Below are positions 32,735 to 42,973 of a DNA stretch of 64,000 nt, in pieces (position 1 is the stretch's first letter; the number at the start of each line of letters is the position of its first letter). Origin of the DNA: Tricholomella constricta (lineage: Eukaryota > Basidiomycota > Agaricomycetes > Agaricales > Lyophyllaceae); assembly GCA_013368375.1 (NCBI GenBank), contig JAACJP010000005.1, forward strand, positions 806,001 through 870,000, read 5' to 3'. The position numbers were made by a program, and so were the translations under genes. A model generated the notes under the pieces. That model saw only the letters and a program-made list of their open reading frames with translations. It made no database searches and was not told where the DNA came from.

Positions 32735-35700
32735 CTAGTCGTAATCGGTTCGCTCCTTTATCCGTAGAATACGCCAATACACCTAATATTGCTGCTATTC
32801 CGATGAGTGAACCGACCGACAAAGACGTACAAAACCCCTCCGACCCGACGACACCGATCGCAGTCGCAAAGCTGATCGCCCCGTCGCGTTGTGGCCTACC
32901 CCGCTGGGAACAGCGACTCCCTAGTCGCTTCATCGCCGCTGCCTCCCCCTGCCCCAGATCCCTGTGGCTCAACGTCGAACTGGAGACCACCGACACCCAG
33001 GAGTCGCATGCCGTCACTGCCCTGGTGGACAGCGGAGCGACCGGCAGTTTTCTCAATGTCGCTTTCGTCGAGAAACACAAGCTCACGACCAAGGTGCTTA
33101 GTCGGCCATCCCCGGTTTACAATGTGGACGGCACTCTCAACGAAGGCGGTTCGGTCTCTTGCATCGTAGAAGCTGTCTTGCGATACAACGGTCATACCGA
33201 ACGAGCCGTCTTCGGGGTCACCCAGTTAGGCAAGCAAGACATGATCCTCGGGTTCAACTGGCTTAAAAACCATAACCCCGAGATCGACTGGGAGACCAAG
33301 GAGGTGAAGATGAGTCGCTGTCCGATGCAGTGCGGCACCTGCAAGGACGAGGTCAAAGCCGATCGGCGCGCACGCACCAAAGTGCGCGCAGCAATCCGCG
33401 CCTGTCGAGCCGACGGTATACCAATGACTGAGCCCGACCTGCGAGCCCCGACCAACCCGTATGTTGAGGACGACTCTGATGAGGAGGAGTTCCTCCCCTA
33501 CACCCCGATCCTGGAGGAACCTGACCCAGAGTCTGACGACTTCCTGGTGAAAACCTTCCTGAGTGGCGATCGCATCTTTGCGACCGCGATCCATCCGACC
33601 CCGACCGCCGAACATATTCGGGCCAGCCAAACAACATCGCAGCGACTTGCGGAAGCGCACGCTGCTAACTCCGTGCCCAGAACTTTCCGCGACGCAGTAC
33701 CAACCCACCTCCACGACTTTGAAGATGTCTTCTCCAAAGTCGCATTCGATGAGCTTCCAGAGCGCAAGCAATGGGACCATGCCATCGAACTGGAGCCGGG
33801 CGCGTCGCCGACGGGCACGAAGGTCTACCCGCTCTCACCGGCAGAACAGGTCGAACTCGACGCGTTCCTCAAGGAGAACCTCGAGACAGGTCGCATCCGA
33901 CCGTCCAAGTCGCCCATGGCGTCGCCGGTCTTCTTCATCAAGAAGAAGGACGGGTCGCTCTGACTGGTTCAGGACTATCGGACGCTCAATGCGCTCACGG
34001 TGAAGAACCGATACCCGCTGCCCCTCATTAGCGAACTGGTGAATAACCTTCGCGGCGCGCGGTACTTCACCAAGTTGGACGGGGGTACAACAACGTACGG
34101 ATCAAGGAAGGCGACGAGTGGAAGGCAGCGTTTCGGACGAATCGCGGCCTCTTCGAGCCGCTCGTCATGTTCTTCGGCCTCACGAACAGCCCCACCACAT
34201 TTCAGACCATGATGAATGATATCTTCCGTGATCTGATCGCTGAAGGTGTTGTTTGCGTGTACCTCGATGACATCTTGATTTATACAAAGACGCTAGAGGA
34301 ACACCGTCGGGTCACGCGACTGGTACTGGACCGACTCCGCGAACATCAGCTGTTCTTAAAGCCCGAGAAATGCGAATTTGAGCAGACTAAGATCGAGTAT
34401 CTCGGGCTGATCATTTCGCAAGGGCAAGCGGAAATGGATCCGGTTAAAGTCGCTGGAGTGTTGGAATGGCCGGCGCCGAAGAACAAGAAGGAGGTGCAAG
34501 CGTTCCTAGGCTTCACCAATTTCTACCGACGGTTCATCCAGGACTTCTCGCACCACGCCCGACCCCTGTTCGATCTGACAGGCAAGGACGTCGCCTGGCG
34601 ATGGGGAGAGTCGGAGCAGTCGGCCTTTGCCCTTCTGAAGTCTGCGATCACATCGGGGCCAGTCCTCACGTTCCCCGACGACGATCGACCGTACCGCATC
34701 AAAGCCGACTCGTCCGACTTCGCAACGGGCGCAGTCCTGTCGCAAGAGTCGCCGTCCAATGGCAAGTGGCACCCGGTCGCGTTCTACTCGAAGAGCTTGA
34801 ACGCCGTCGAGCGGAACTACGAGATCCATGACAAAGAGATGCTGGCGATCATCCGGTCTCTGGAGGAATGGCGACACTTCGTAGAAGGCGCAAAGCACAA
34901 GGTGGAGATCTGGACCGACCACAAGAACCTTGAGTACTTCCTCACCGCGAAGAAACTCAATCGGCGTCAAGCCCGATGGTCGCTTTACCTCGCTAACTTC
35001 GACTTCGGCCTCCACCACCGTCCTGGCCGTAGCATGGGCAAACCCGACGCGTTATCGCGTCGCCCCGACCATGGCGACGGAAGCGCCGACAACGCCAACA
35101 TCGTGCTGCTCAAACCAGAATTCTTCGCCGTTCGTGCAACTGAAGGCCTTGCACTGGTCGGAGAGGAGGATGATGTGCTGAAAGTGATCCGCAAGGGCAA
35201 TCGCGATGGGGCTCAGGAGGATGCGGTCGCGAAAGCGGCGCAACTGGTCAAAGCATCCAAGATCGCCGGCCGCTCCCTTCGCTTTGGCGAGTGGGGAGAG
35301 GAAGGCGGTCTGCTCACGTTCCGTGGACGGATCTATGTCCCGAACGTCCCAGACCTTCGCCGACGCATTGTGGAGCAGCACCACGACTCCAAGGTCGCCG
35401 GTCACCCCGGTCGCTGGAAGACGCTCGAACTGGTGTCGCGCAACTACTGGTGGCCCCAGATGTCGCGCTTCATCGGTTCGTACACCAGCACCTGTGACAT
35501 GTGTCTGCGCACGAAACCTCGCTGTCAACTCCCCGTCGGACAGCTGCAGCCGCTTCCCATCCCCGAAGGCCGATGGAATGTCGTATCGGTCGACTTCATC
35601 ACCGAACTTCCAGAGTCCAACGGCCACGACGCGATCATGAATGTCGTGGATTCGGTCGGAAAGCGCGCGCACTTCATCGCGTCGCACACGACTTGTTCGG

Positions 35701-36724
35701 CCCTGGGAGCTGCGAACCTCTACCGTCGCCACGTCTGGAAGCTGCACGGTCTCCCCGACGCATTCGTCTCCAATCGAGGTCCACAGTTCGTCGCCGAGTT
35801 CACGCGTGAACTGTACAGACTCCTGGGTATCAAGCTGTCAGCCTCGACGGCGTACCACCCACAAACCGACGGACAGACAGAGCGTGTCAACCAGGAACTG
35901 GAACAGTTCTTGCGAGTCTTCTGCAATGAGCGCCAGAACGATTGGGAGGACCTCCTGCCCGACGCCGAATTCAGTTACAACAACCATGTACATTCGGCGA
36001 CGCAGCAGACCCCTTCCTGCTTGACACTGGTCGGCATCCGCGCATGGGCTTTGAGCCGCGTCGGGGCGCTTCCAAGAACGAGTCAGCAGACGAGTTCGTG
36101 GAGCGCATGAAGGAAGCACAGGAGGAAGCCAAGGCAGCGCTTTCAAAGGCCAAAGACGACATGGAGCGGTATTACAACCAGCGGCACGCCCCAACGCCCG
36201 ACTACCAGCCTGGCGACAAGGTATACTTGGACGCGACCGACATTTCTACGACCCGACCGTCTAAGAAGTTGTCGCATCGCTACCTTGGCCCTTTCGTCGT
36301 GCAAAGGCGAGTCGGCCCGCTTGCATACCGCCTCCTGCTGCCTCAGTCCATGAAGCGCATCCACCCAGTCTTCCACGTCGTGAAGCTCATCCCCGCCGTT
36401 GCTGATCCGATTGAAGGTCGTCGATCCGATCCCCCTCCGCTCCCCGACATAATCGACGACGAACCCCATTACGAAGTTGAAAAGATCCTCGATAGCCGAA
36501 CCTTCCGCAAAAAACTACAGTACAAGGTCCTGTGGAAGGGCTATGGTTACGAAGAAGCTTCTTGGGAACCTCGCGAAAATGTCGCCGCCCCCGATCTGGT
36601 ACGAAAGTTCCACCGTGACAACCTTGACGCTGCCCGCCACATTCGTGGCATATTCACGTTATCCCCGGCCGTCTTCGCCACCGTGGCCCCGCACCGAGTC
36701 GTTGCGATTCAAAAGGGGGGGTGA
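32699..36724 (+). pseudogene. Element B pol: protease, RT, RNase H, integrase, chromodomain (three lesions)
   Basis: Protease ALVDSGATGSFL and ILGFNWLKNHNPEIDW are open to TGA 33961-33963, where element A has CGC for Arg. RT continues (QDYRTLNAL) until a 7-base deletion near 34082 removes the VRW of LDVRWGY and shifts frame. From there to about 36014 are [22 protein letters not shown], RNase H (KADSSDFATGAVLSQ), the HHCC region and integrase core (VSVDFITELPES). The second catalytic Asp is Asn (FVSNRGPQF; A has FVSDRGPQ). A 1-base deletion near 36014 shifts to the last frame, ending with the chromodomain (HYEVEKILDSRT, VLWKGYGYEEASWEPRENV) at 36724. Confidence 0.92.
36712..36724 (+). promoter_or_regulatory. 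Element B polypurine tract
   Basis: AAAAGGGGGGTGA abuts the 3' LTR and overlaps the end of pol. Confidence 0.85.
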
Positions 36725-37214
36725 TGTTAGGGGAACACCCGTTCACGCCCTCCGACGCTCACCGACTGTCCCCCGACACGTGCGATCGCTCCCAACCGAT
36801 CGCGCCCCCGACCCCGATGCTCCGACCCAAGCGTCGGTGTACATACTTATACATCCCTGTCGCTACCTCCCCTTCCAGCGCGCGCCCGATCCCGACGTCC
36901 GACATCCCGACGTCGGTCGCCCGACCTCGTGCCCGCACCCTGAGCCACGAGGATCGGACAGCGTCGGGAACGTGTACATACACGCGCCGCTGCCCATCCG
37001 TTATCATTTACGTACCATACACCCCAGAGAGCCGGCCCTCACGTATCTTACTCGTATATAGTCATCCTCCTGACATGGGGGAATCCTTTACTCTATTCTC
37101 ATTGGATTCCCCTCTGCCAGGTAGGTCTACTTACGCTCTCTCTACCGTACATAATATAACATTGGATTCCCCTCTGCCAGCACGACTAAGCTCTGCGCTG
37201 AGGTCGCCCTAACA
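36725..37214 (+). repeat. Element B 3' LTR
   Basis: 490 bases; the 5' LTR has one extra ATCATTT repeat. Followed by GTGGC. Confidence 0.93.
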
Positions 37215-37539
37215 GTGGCGTAACAATAAATATACTTTGAAATGCATTGCCACACTGCTGCTGTGCTGTCAGAGTGATGAAGTGTCAGTGGAACCAAGGC
37301 TGAAGATTACATCAATACAATTCACTTCTATTACAGGGCATAGAAACCTGCAGGTCTTGCATACTGGTTACGCCACACTGCGGAAGTGACTGAAGTCCGC
37401 GGACATGCCAAATGTCATATACCTGCTCTGTAATGTGATGTCGGTATTTGAACTGGAGCCTACATCGCACAGTGCAGAGCGGGTCACCGGCATTATGCCT
37501 CGTATGTTGGACATGCTATATAGTGTGCTCCGCTGCAAG
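37215..37539 (+). other. Element H interior, right part
   Basis: AT-rich sequence continuing the H interior after element B; no ORF I can support. Repeat units of the right arm begin at about 37510. Confidence 0.5.
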
Positions 37540-39322
37540 CATGATATATGTAGTGTGCTCCGCTGCAAGTCTGCGGAGGTGTGTAACAGCACCTGCTCCG
37601 TGGCCTCCTACAGTACTATATAGGCCCACGGCAGCCCCAGCGGGCTTGTTGACACTATGCCAGATGGCTGCACGTAGATGACGTGCTCGTACATTGGACA
37701 TGATATACATAGTGTGCTCATGATATATGTAGTGTACTCCGCTGCAAGTCCGCGGAGGTGTGTAGCAGCACCTGCTCTGTGGCCCCCTACTGCACCATAT
37801 AGGCCTGCAGCATTGCTGGGTGTGCTCCACAGGCAACGACCCGCGGACGTCCGCGGATGTGGGTAATGCCCTGCAAGCTCAATGTAATGCAGACATACTA
37901 TATGTAGTGTGCTCCGCTGCAAGTCCGCGGAGGTGTGCTGCTTTGTGGCCCACTGCACCATATAGGCCTGCTGCAGCGCTGGGTGTGCCCCACAGGCAAC
38001 AACCCGTGGGGGTCCACGGACGTGGGTAATGCCCTGCAAGCTCAATGTTATGCAGACATACTATATGTAGTGTGCTCCACTGCAAGTCCGCGGAGGTGTG
38101 TAACAGCACCTGCTCTGTGTCCCCCTACTGCATCATATAGGCCTGCTACAGTGCTGGGTGTGCTCCAGAGGCAATGACCCGCGGACGTCCGCGGACATGG
38201 GTAATGCCCTGCAAGCTCAATGTAATGCAGACATACTATATGTAGTGTGCTTTGCTGCAAGTCCGCGGAGGTGTGCTGCTCTGTGGCCCCCACAGCACCA
38301 TATAGGCCTGCTGCAGTGCTGTGTGTGCTCCACAGGCAACAACCCACGGAGGTCCGCGGATGTGGGTAATGCCCTGCAAGCTCAATGTCATGCAGACATA
38401 CTATATGTAGTGTGCTCCGCTGCAAGTTCGCGGAGGTGTGCTGCTTTGTGGCCCACTGCACCATATAGGCCTGCTGCAGTGCTGGGTGTGCCCCACAGGC
38501 AACAACCCGCGGAGGTCCGCGGACGTGGGTAATGCCCTGCAAGCTCAATGTCATGCAGACATACTATATGTAGTGTGCTCCGCTGCAAGTCCGCGGAGGT
38601 GTGCTGCTTTGTGGCCCACTGCACCATATAGGCCTGCTGCAGCGCTGGGTGTGCCCCACAGGCAACAACCCGTGGGGGTCCGCGGACATGGGTAATGCCC
38701 TGCAAGCTCAATGTTGTGTGGACATACTATATGTAATGTGCTCCGCTGCAAGTCCGCGGAGGTGTGTAACAGCACCTGCTCTGTGGCCCCCTATTGCATC
38801 ATATAGGCCTGCAGCATTGCTGGGTGTGCTCCACAGGCAACGACCCGCGGACGTCCGCGGACATGGGCAGTGCTCCGCAAGCCCCCCACCCTGCTGCCCC
38901 CCCACAGCACCGTATCGGCCCCCTGCAATCCTGGGTGTGCCCCAGACAACGACCCGCGGACGTCCGCGGACATGGGCAGTGCTCCGCAAGCCCCGCCACC
39001 CTGCTGCCCCCCCCACAGCACCATATCGGGCCCCTGCAATACTGGGTGTGCTCCACAGACAACGACCCGCGGAGGTCCGCGGATGTGGGTAGTGCCCCAC
39101 TAGCCCCCACCTGCTGCCCCCTGCAGCACCATATAGGCCCGCTGCAGCACCAGCGGGCCTGCTGGTACTGTGCCAGACGCTACATGTAGAGGTCCCGCTG
39201 GCACCGTGCCAGACGGCTACATGTAGGGGCCCCGCTGGCGCTCCAGCGGGCCCGCTGGTGCCGTCAAGTACGCTACAATGTATGGGCCCGCTGGACCGTA
39301 GGACACGCTACATTGTAATGCC
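37540..39322 (-). repeat. Element H right arm (inverted copy of left arm)
   Basis: Mirror image of the left arm: six inner units with GCAAGCTCAATG at about 37873, 38037, 38213, 38377, 38545 and 38702, then GC-rich units of about 118 bases (38830-39120), then the palindromic outer part ending in the terminal repeat at 39322. Confidence 0.88.
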
Positions 39323-40338
39323 CCTACCTGATTTCAAATGGTGAAATTGCGAGCATCGAGTGAGTGTTCTTCTCTAATTTTCCTATCATTGTACCCATCA
39401 ACTCTGGTTGCACCGCATAGGCAGTACTTCGGGCCTACGTCTACCGCTGGAAATACGTTCTCAGGGGCCCATCCAAGCTACAAAGATCATGTCGAGAAGC
39501 CATTCCTCAACCATGTTAAGGGGATCTTTCGTATGTGATGTTGTTGTCTTTTCAATGCCTTCGTAATTGTTTTTGTTTCGCAGCGCACAATGTCCGTGTC
39601 TCCAGGGCCTTAAGAGCCTCCAGCAATATCTCGCTGCCCTCCATTGACCTTAATGGTCTCACCCCCATGGGGTCACCTCCGAGCCCAAGTCACGCCATCC
39701 CACTGCCATCGAACGCCAGCCAAACGGATGTCTCGATCGCTGGTCACAACGAGTTTGACCTTGACACCTTTATGCAGAATTGGGAGGCGCAGTACGGTGA
39801 GCTTCCAGATATTCCCAACCTCCTATCGAGCACAACGCCGTTGCCGTATGATCCGCTGCTTCTTCTGGCGACAGCAGGTACCTCGTCGACCTCGGACAGC
39901 CCTTCATCTACGCTGCCACCCTTTGCTTCCACTCCTGTAGCACACTCGAGTGGCCCCAGTTTCAGTGTATTCGTGCCGCCGGCCCTCAATCATCTCACTC
40001 AATTGGCTGCACACGGACTCGAAGCTACACTATATACACTACCAGCTGCGACTCTGAGCCCGGTTCCCCCCCCCAGACATGCGTGAAACCATGCGGCCTG
40101 CCTTGAACATGCCAAGCCTGCCAGCCTCAATGACGACCACCACTCATTCGATCCCGAACATCCCGAACACGCCGATCCCAAACATCCCGAACACCACTCA
40201 CCCGATCCCAAACACCACTCACCCGATCCCAAACACCATACACCCAATCCTGAACATCCTGAACACCACTCACCCAACCTCCACTCCCGTCACCACTCCC
40301 GCCGCCACTCCCGCCACCACTCCCACCGCCACTCCCGC
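39323..40338 (+). pseudogene. Gene X, 3' part, cut by C2
   Basis: Continuation of the gene begun at 27251. Exons about 39331-39359 (ISNGEIASIE), 39421-39530 (QYFGPTSTAGNTFSGAHPSY, HVEKPFLNHVKGIF) and from 39584 (HNVRVSRALRAS). The last is serine/proline-rich (TPMGSPPSPSHAIPLP) with a short acidic/aromatic stretch (FDLDTFMQNWEAQYGELPDI). After about 40080 the sequence becomes a low-complexity repeat of CCCGAACA/CACCACTC units, and C2 begins at 40339. No function assigned. Confidence 0.7.
40145..40338 (+). repeat. Low-complexity minisatellite
   Basis: Imperfect repeats of CCCGAACATCCCGAACACC and CACCACTCACCCGATCC, then CCACTCCCGCC units. In one frame they encode Pro/Asn/His-rich repeats that may be the tail of gene X. 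C2 is inserted at the end. Confidence 0.65.
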
Positions 40339-40502
40339 TGTGGCTGTGCTGGCGGAGCCAGCCGAGCGGAGTCTGAAGTAACTTAGAACTTCGTCCGTAG
40401 TTGTAGATATAATTATCATTCATTTCACCGGTTTCCACTTCGTTTTCCTTCGGTTTCCCTTCCGGACTCAAGCTAACTGACAGCGGAGACCAGCCGTCTC
40501 CA
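40339..40502 (+). repeat. C2 5' LTR
   Basis: 164 bases, TGTGGCTG...GTCTCCA. The primer site TGGTGATAGAG starts three bases later. Confidence 0.92.
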
Positions 40503-40815
40503 TCTTGGTGATAGAGAGGACGATTCGCAGATTCCCGTGCTTTATTTTCTCACTTTTTTGGTCTGAACACTGGCACACAGAAGAGAAACAGAGGCGGAGC
40601 TACGAGCACGCGTGGCATTCACAGCACAGCTCAACAGAGAACGCATAGAGAACCAGTCCCGTGACAGGTCGCGAAGAATCCACCAGCGATCGATTAGCTC
40701 GACAACAAGCAAAACGGCCTCAGCAACCAGCAGCCCGACCCTCAGCTCACCCTCATCCCTTTCCCGGTCACCTTCACTCCAGAAACACCTCCACTCAGAC
40801 TCCAACGACGACGAC

Positions 40816-42222
40816 ATGGCGAAAGAGGAGACCAAGCTCTTCCGGGGCGACTACTCGGGTGGCGAAAGACCACACACCTGGTTTCGGAAGCTCGAAGGCC
40901 GCTTCGACGACACGACCACCCTTGCGGCCAAACTCTACCGCTTCGAGAAGAACCTCGACCCCGGCCGTAGAGCGGAAGTATGGTACGCAGCCCTGGGCCC
41001 TGCTGACAAGGCGAGCTGGACCGCTCTCTACACAGCGTTTACAGCCAAGTGGCCCCTGCCAACCGTCGTCGAACCCAGCCGCGACGAACTGCTCCAACGC
41101 CTCGCGCGCACGGTACTCCTTGAAGAGGAACTCGGCAACCTCGTAGATGACGACGACGACAAGGTCTACACACACGTCAAATGGGCAGAGGAAATACGCG
41201 CGATCACGGACGCACTCGACGATGACCGAGGTCACCTCATCGCCGGAGTGCGCCGTGGCCTACCACTCCCGGTACGTAGAGTCCTCTCCCCAAACCTAGC
41301 GACATGGGCTGCTTTCCTTGCAGAGATGACGTCGCTTTCGCTCGACACCCTCAACGACGAGCTCGAAGTGGAAGAGCGAGTTCGCCGGATCGTCGAGAAC
41401 AACAACGAAGGATGGCAGAAGAACATGGCAACGCTGACCAGCCGCTTCGCCTACGCCGCGAACACCCAGTCACCAATCCGCACCGCACCGCCATCCTACC
41501 AAAGCCGGCCGGCCGCCATAACATACCACCAGCAACCACAGCAACAACCGGCCCAAAGCACCCCACAGACCGCCCAGCGCCAACTCCCACCCCACATGTC
41601 GACGGTGAACACACCACGAGGACCAGGGGCCCCCACCAACAAATTCGCCACCCCGACCCGCGACCCCGACAACCCCTTCCTCACCAATACCCTGGCCAAA
41701 CCCGGCTCCCTCTTCTACCAACACAACACAGCAGCCCAACCGCAGACACCCAGCTGCCCCAACATCGAAGACCTCGCGAGGAAAGCCGTGGAACTTTCGT
41801 CGACGTATGCAGCGACCACGGAGGGGATCGAAGCGTACAGCCGCACGCTCGCCACTTGGGAGTCCATGCACACCCCAGCCCGCGAAGTCGACTTCACCAC
41901 ACCGCCGTACCCGCTGACACCCGGAACAGTGAACATTGGGTCGAAAGAATGTTTCAAGTGCGGACACAAGGGTCACTACAGCCGGGAGTGTGGAGTAACA
42001 CCTGCAGAGGAAGTCAACGCGCGAGAGCAGCGTTGGCGGGCAAAGATAGGTCGCATCTTATTCCGTGCAAGGAGGCTGATGGACACCGTCGTCGCGCAGA
42101 TCAGCAGTAGCGAGGAAGCCCCCGTGGCTTACGACGCCTCAATATATGACGCCGCGTCGCTCAAGTTCGACGACGACTACTATTACGAGGAGTCGGGAAA
42201 TGGCCCGGAGGTTCGTGCATAG
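40816..42222 (+). CDS. C2 gag (468 aa), intact
   Basis: First in-frame ATG gives MAKEETKLFRGDYSGGERPH; open to TAG at 42220-42222. Gag core with HTWFRKLEGRFDD, WTALYTAFTAKWPL and TLARTVLLEEEL-like helices, a Gln/Pro-rich middle (QQPQQQPAQSTPQ) and the CCHC knuckle CFKCGHKGHYSREC near residue 380. It shows the undamaged state of C1 gag: CAA where C1 has TAA. The frameshift signal GGGAAAT with the 12-bp stem is at 42195-42239. Confidence 0.9.
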   Translation: MAKEETKLFRGDYSGGERPHTWFRKLEGRFDDTTTLAAKLYRFEKNLDPGRRAEVWYAALGPADKASWTALYTAFTAKWPLPTVVEPSRDELLQRLARTVLLEEELGNLVDDDDDKVYTHVKWAEEIRAITDALDDDRGHLIAGVRRGLPLPVRRVLSPNLATWAAFLAEMTSLSLDTLNDELEVEERVRRIVENNNEGWQKNMATLTSRFAYAANTQSPIRTAPPSYQSRPAAITYHQQPQQQPAQSTPQTAQRQLPPHMSTVNTPRGPGAPTNKFATPTRDPDNPFLTNTLAKPGSLFYQHNTAAQPQTPSCPNIEDLARKAVELSSTYAATTEGIEAYSRTLATWESMHTPAREVDFTTPPYPLTPGTVNIGSKECFKCGHKGHYSRECGVTPAEEVNAREQRWRAKIGRILFRARRLMDTVVAQISSSEEAPVAYDASIYDAASLKFDDDYYYEESGNGPEVRA

Positions 42223-42239
42223 AGGTACACGAATCTCCG
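42195..42239 (+). promoter_or_regulatory. C2 -1 frameshift signal
   Basis: GGGAAAT (42195-42201), four-base spacer, and the same 12-bp stem (42206-42217 with 42228-42239) as in C1, with the gag stop in the loop. Confidence 0.85.
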
Positions 42240-42645
42240 ATACCAATAACCTCGGATACGGAGCGCACGGCGGAGTCGAGTGAGACCCAAGACCCCTCCT
42301 CCGCAGATGGACCTTCCGGCCGGGACGTTTTTAGCTTAGACAGATGCACGCGCCAATACACATCCAACGTTCTTGCCTACGACGCCCCCATAACTGAGTT
42401 GTTATTACAATTAACCTCAATTGAAGACAACAACCAACTCAAATCCAAACCCTTCATGCAACGCATCCAACTTGTAGGACCAGACCAGGTTGTGAGAGCG
42501 ACGGGGCAGATTGACGACGGCGCAATGCGCGATTGCATCTCCAAGAAGCGATGGATGCACTACGGACACTGCTTAACACCACTACAGCCGTCCCGGACTC
42601 GCATCGGAGTAGCAAACGGGGCCAAACTCAAAGCCATGGGAACGT
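42202..42645 (+). pseudogene. C2 pol, protease part only, cut by D
   Basis: Open in the -1 frame from the frameshift site through QRIQLVGPDQVVRATGQ, DDGAMRDCISKKRWM and GVANGAKLKAMGT, where the D LTR begins. In C1 the sequence continues WTGTVRVGGTEAET. The remainder is outside the window. Confidence 0.85.
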
Positions 42646-42866
42646 TGTAAGGACGCCCACTATCTTATCTAATCTTGGTTATATAATCGTATCTTATCGA
42701 GACGATTACGCTATTGTTTGGCAACACCTTCTGGTGTTGCCTATTTAATTCATTACATTAATTAAGTATAAACAACCTTGTACACCTATACGTAGCAATC
42801 GACAGACTTGTCAAGCTTACGTCTAGTGTGAACAACAAGGTCCCCAAATTCTGTAACCCCGTTACA
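42646..42866 (+). repeat. Element D 5' LTR
   Basis: 221 bases, TGTAAGGACGCC...CCCGTTACA, roughly 85% identical by eye to the inverted E LTR. Contains GGCAACACC/GGTGTTGCC (42720-42741) as a 9-bp stem with a TTCT loop. Confidence 0.9.
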
Positions 42867-42881
42867 TTTTTTTAAGCTACC
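42867..42881 (+). promoter_or_regulatory. Element D leader start: seven T in place of a tRNA primer site
   Basis: Directly after the LTR is TTTTTTT then AAGCTACC. There is no TGG. E, F and G have the same seven T at this position. Confidence 0.6.
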
Positions 42882-42973
42882 TTGCTTTCTATTGCTGCGT
42901 ACCCACGACATACGCAGAACCACATTCCATTTAGAACAACCATCATCAAAAGAACCCACGAGACCCAGACCCG

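Larger units (their letters stand above)
30863..37214 (+). mobile_element. Element B: Ty3/gypsy chromovirus, Tf1/sushi-like, inactive
   Basis: LTRs 30863-31359 (497) and 36725-37214 (490), TGTTAGGGGAAC...GCCCTAACA, target duplication GTGGC (30858-30862, 37215-37219). The LTRs differ by about six substitutions and a 7-base repeat of ATCATTT. Gag, protease, RT, RNase H, integrase and chromodomain in order. Pol has TGA at 33961, a 7-base deletion near 34082, a 1-base deletion near 36014, and N replacing the second integrase Asp. Same family as element A. Confidence 0.95.
28037..39322. mobile_element. Element H: foldback DNA element with long inverted arms, interrupted by B
   Basis: The left end GGCACTACAATGTAGCG and the inverted right end GGCATTACAATGTAGCG start arms that match almost base for base for the first 150 bases and then by repeat content for about 1.6-1.8 kb. 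Outer parts carry palindromic ACATGTAG/ACATTGTAG motifs and GC-rich units; inner parts carry six tandem units each. Without element B the remainder is about 4.9 kb and has no recognisable transposase, so H is non-autonomous. No clean target duplication is visible; restoring the host frame needs removal of 8 bases on the right side, which is compatible with an 8-base duplication that has since changed. Confidence 0.8.

Noticed and set aside
28029..39330. 8-base target duplication for H
   Set aside because: CACATACA on the left and CCTACCTG on the right are not alike; only the frame argument supports 8 bases.
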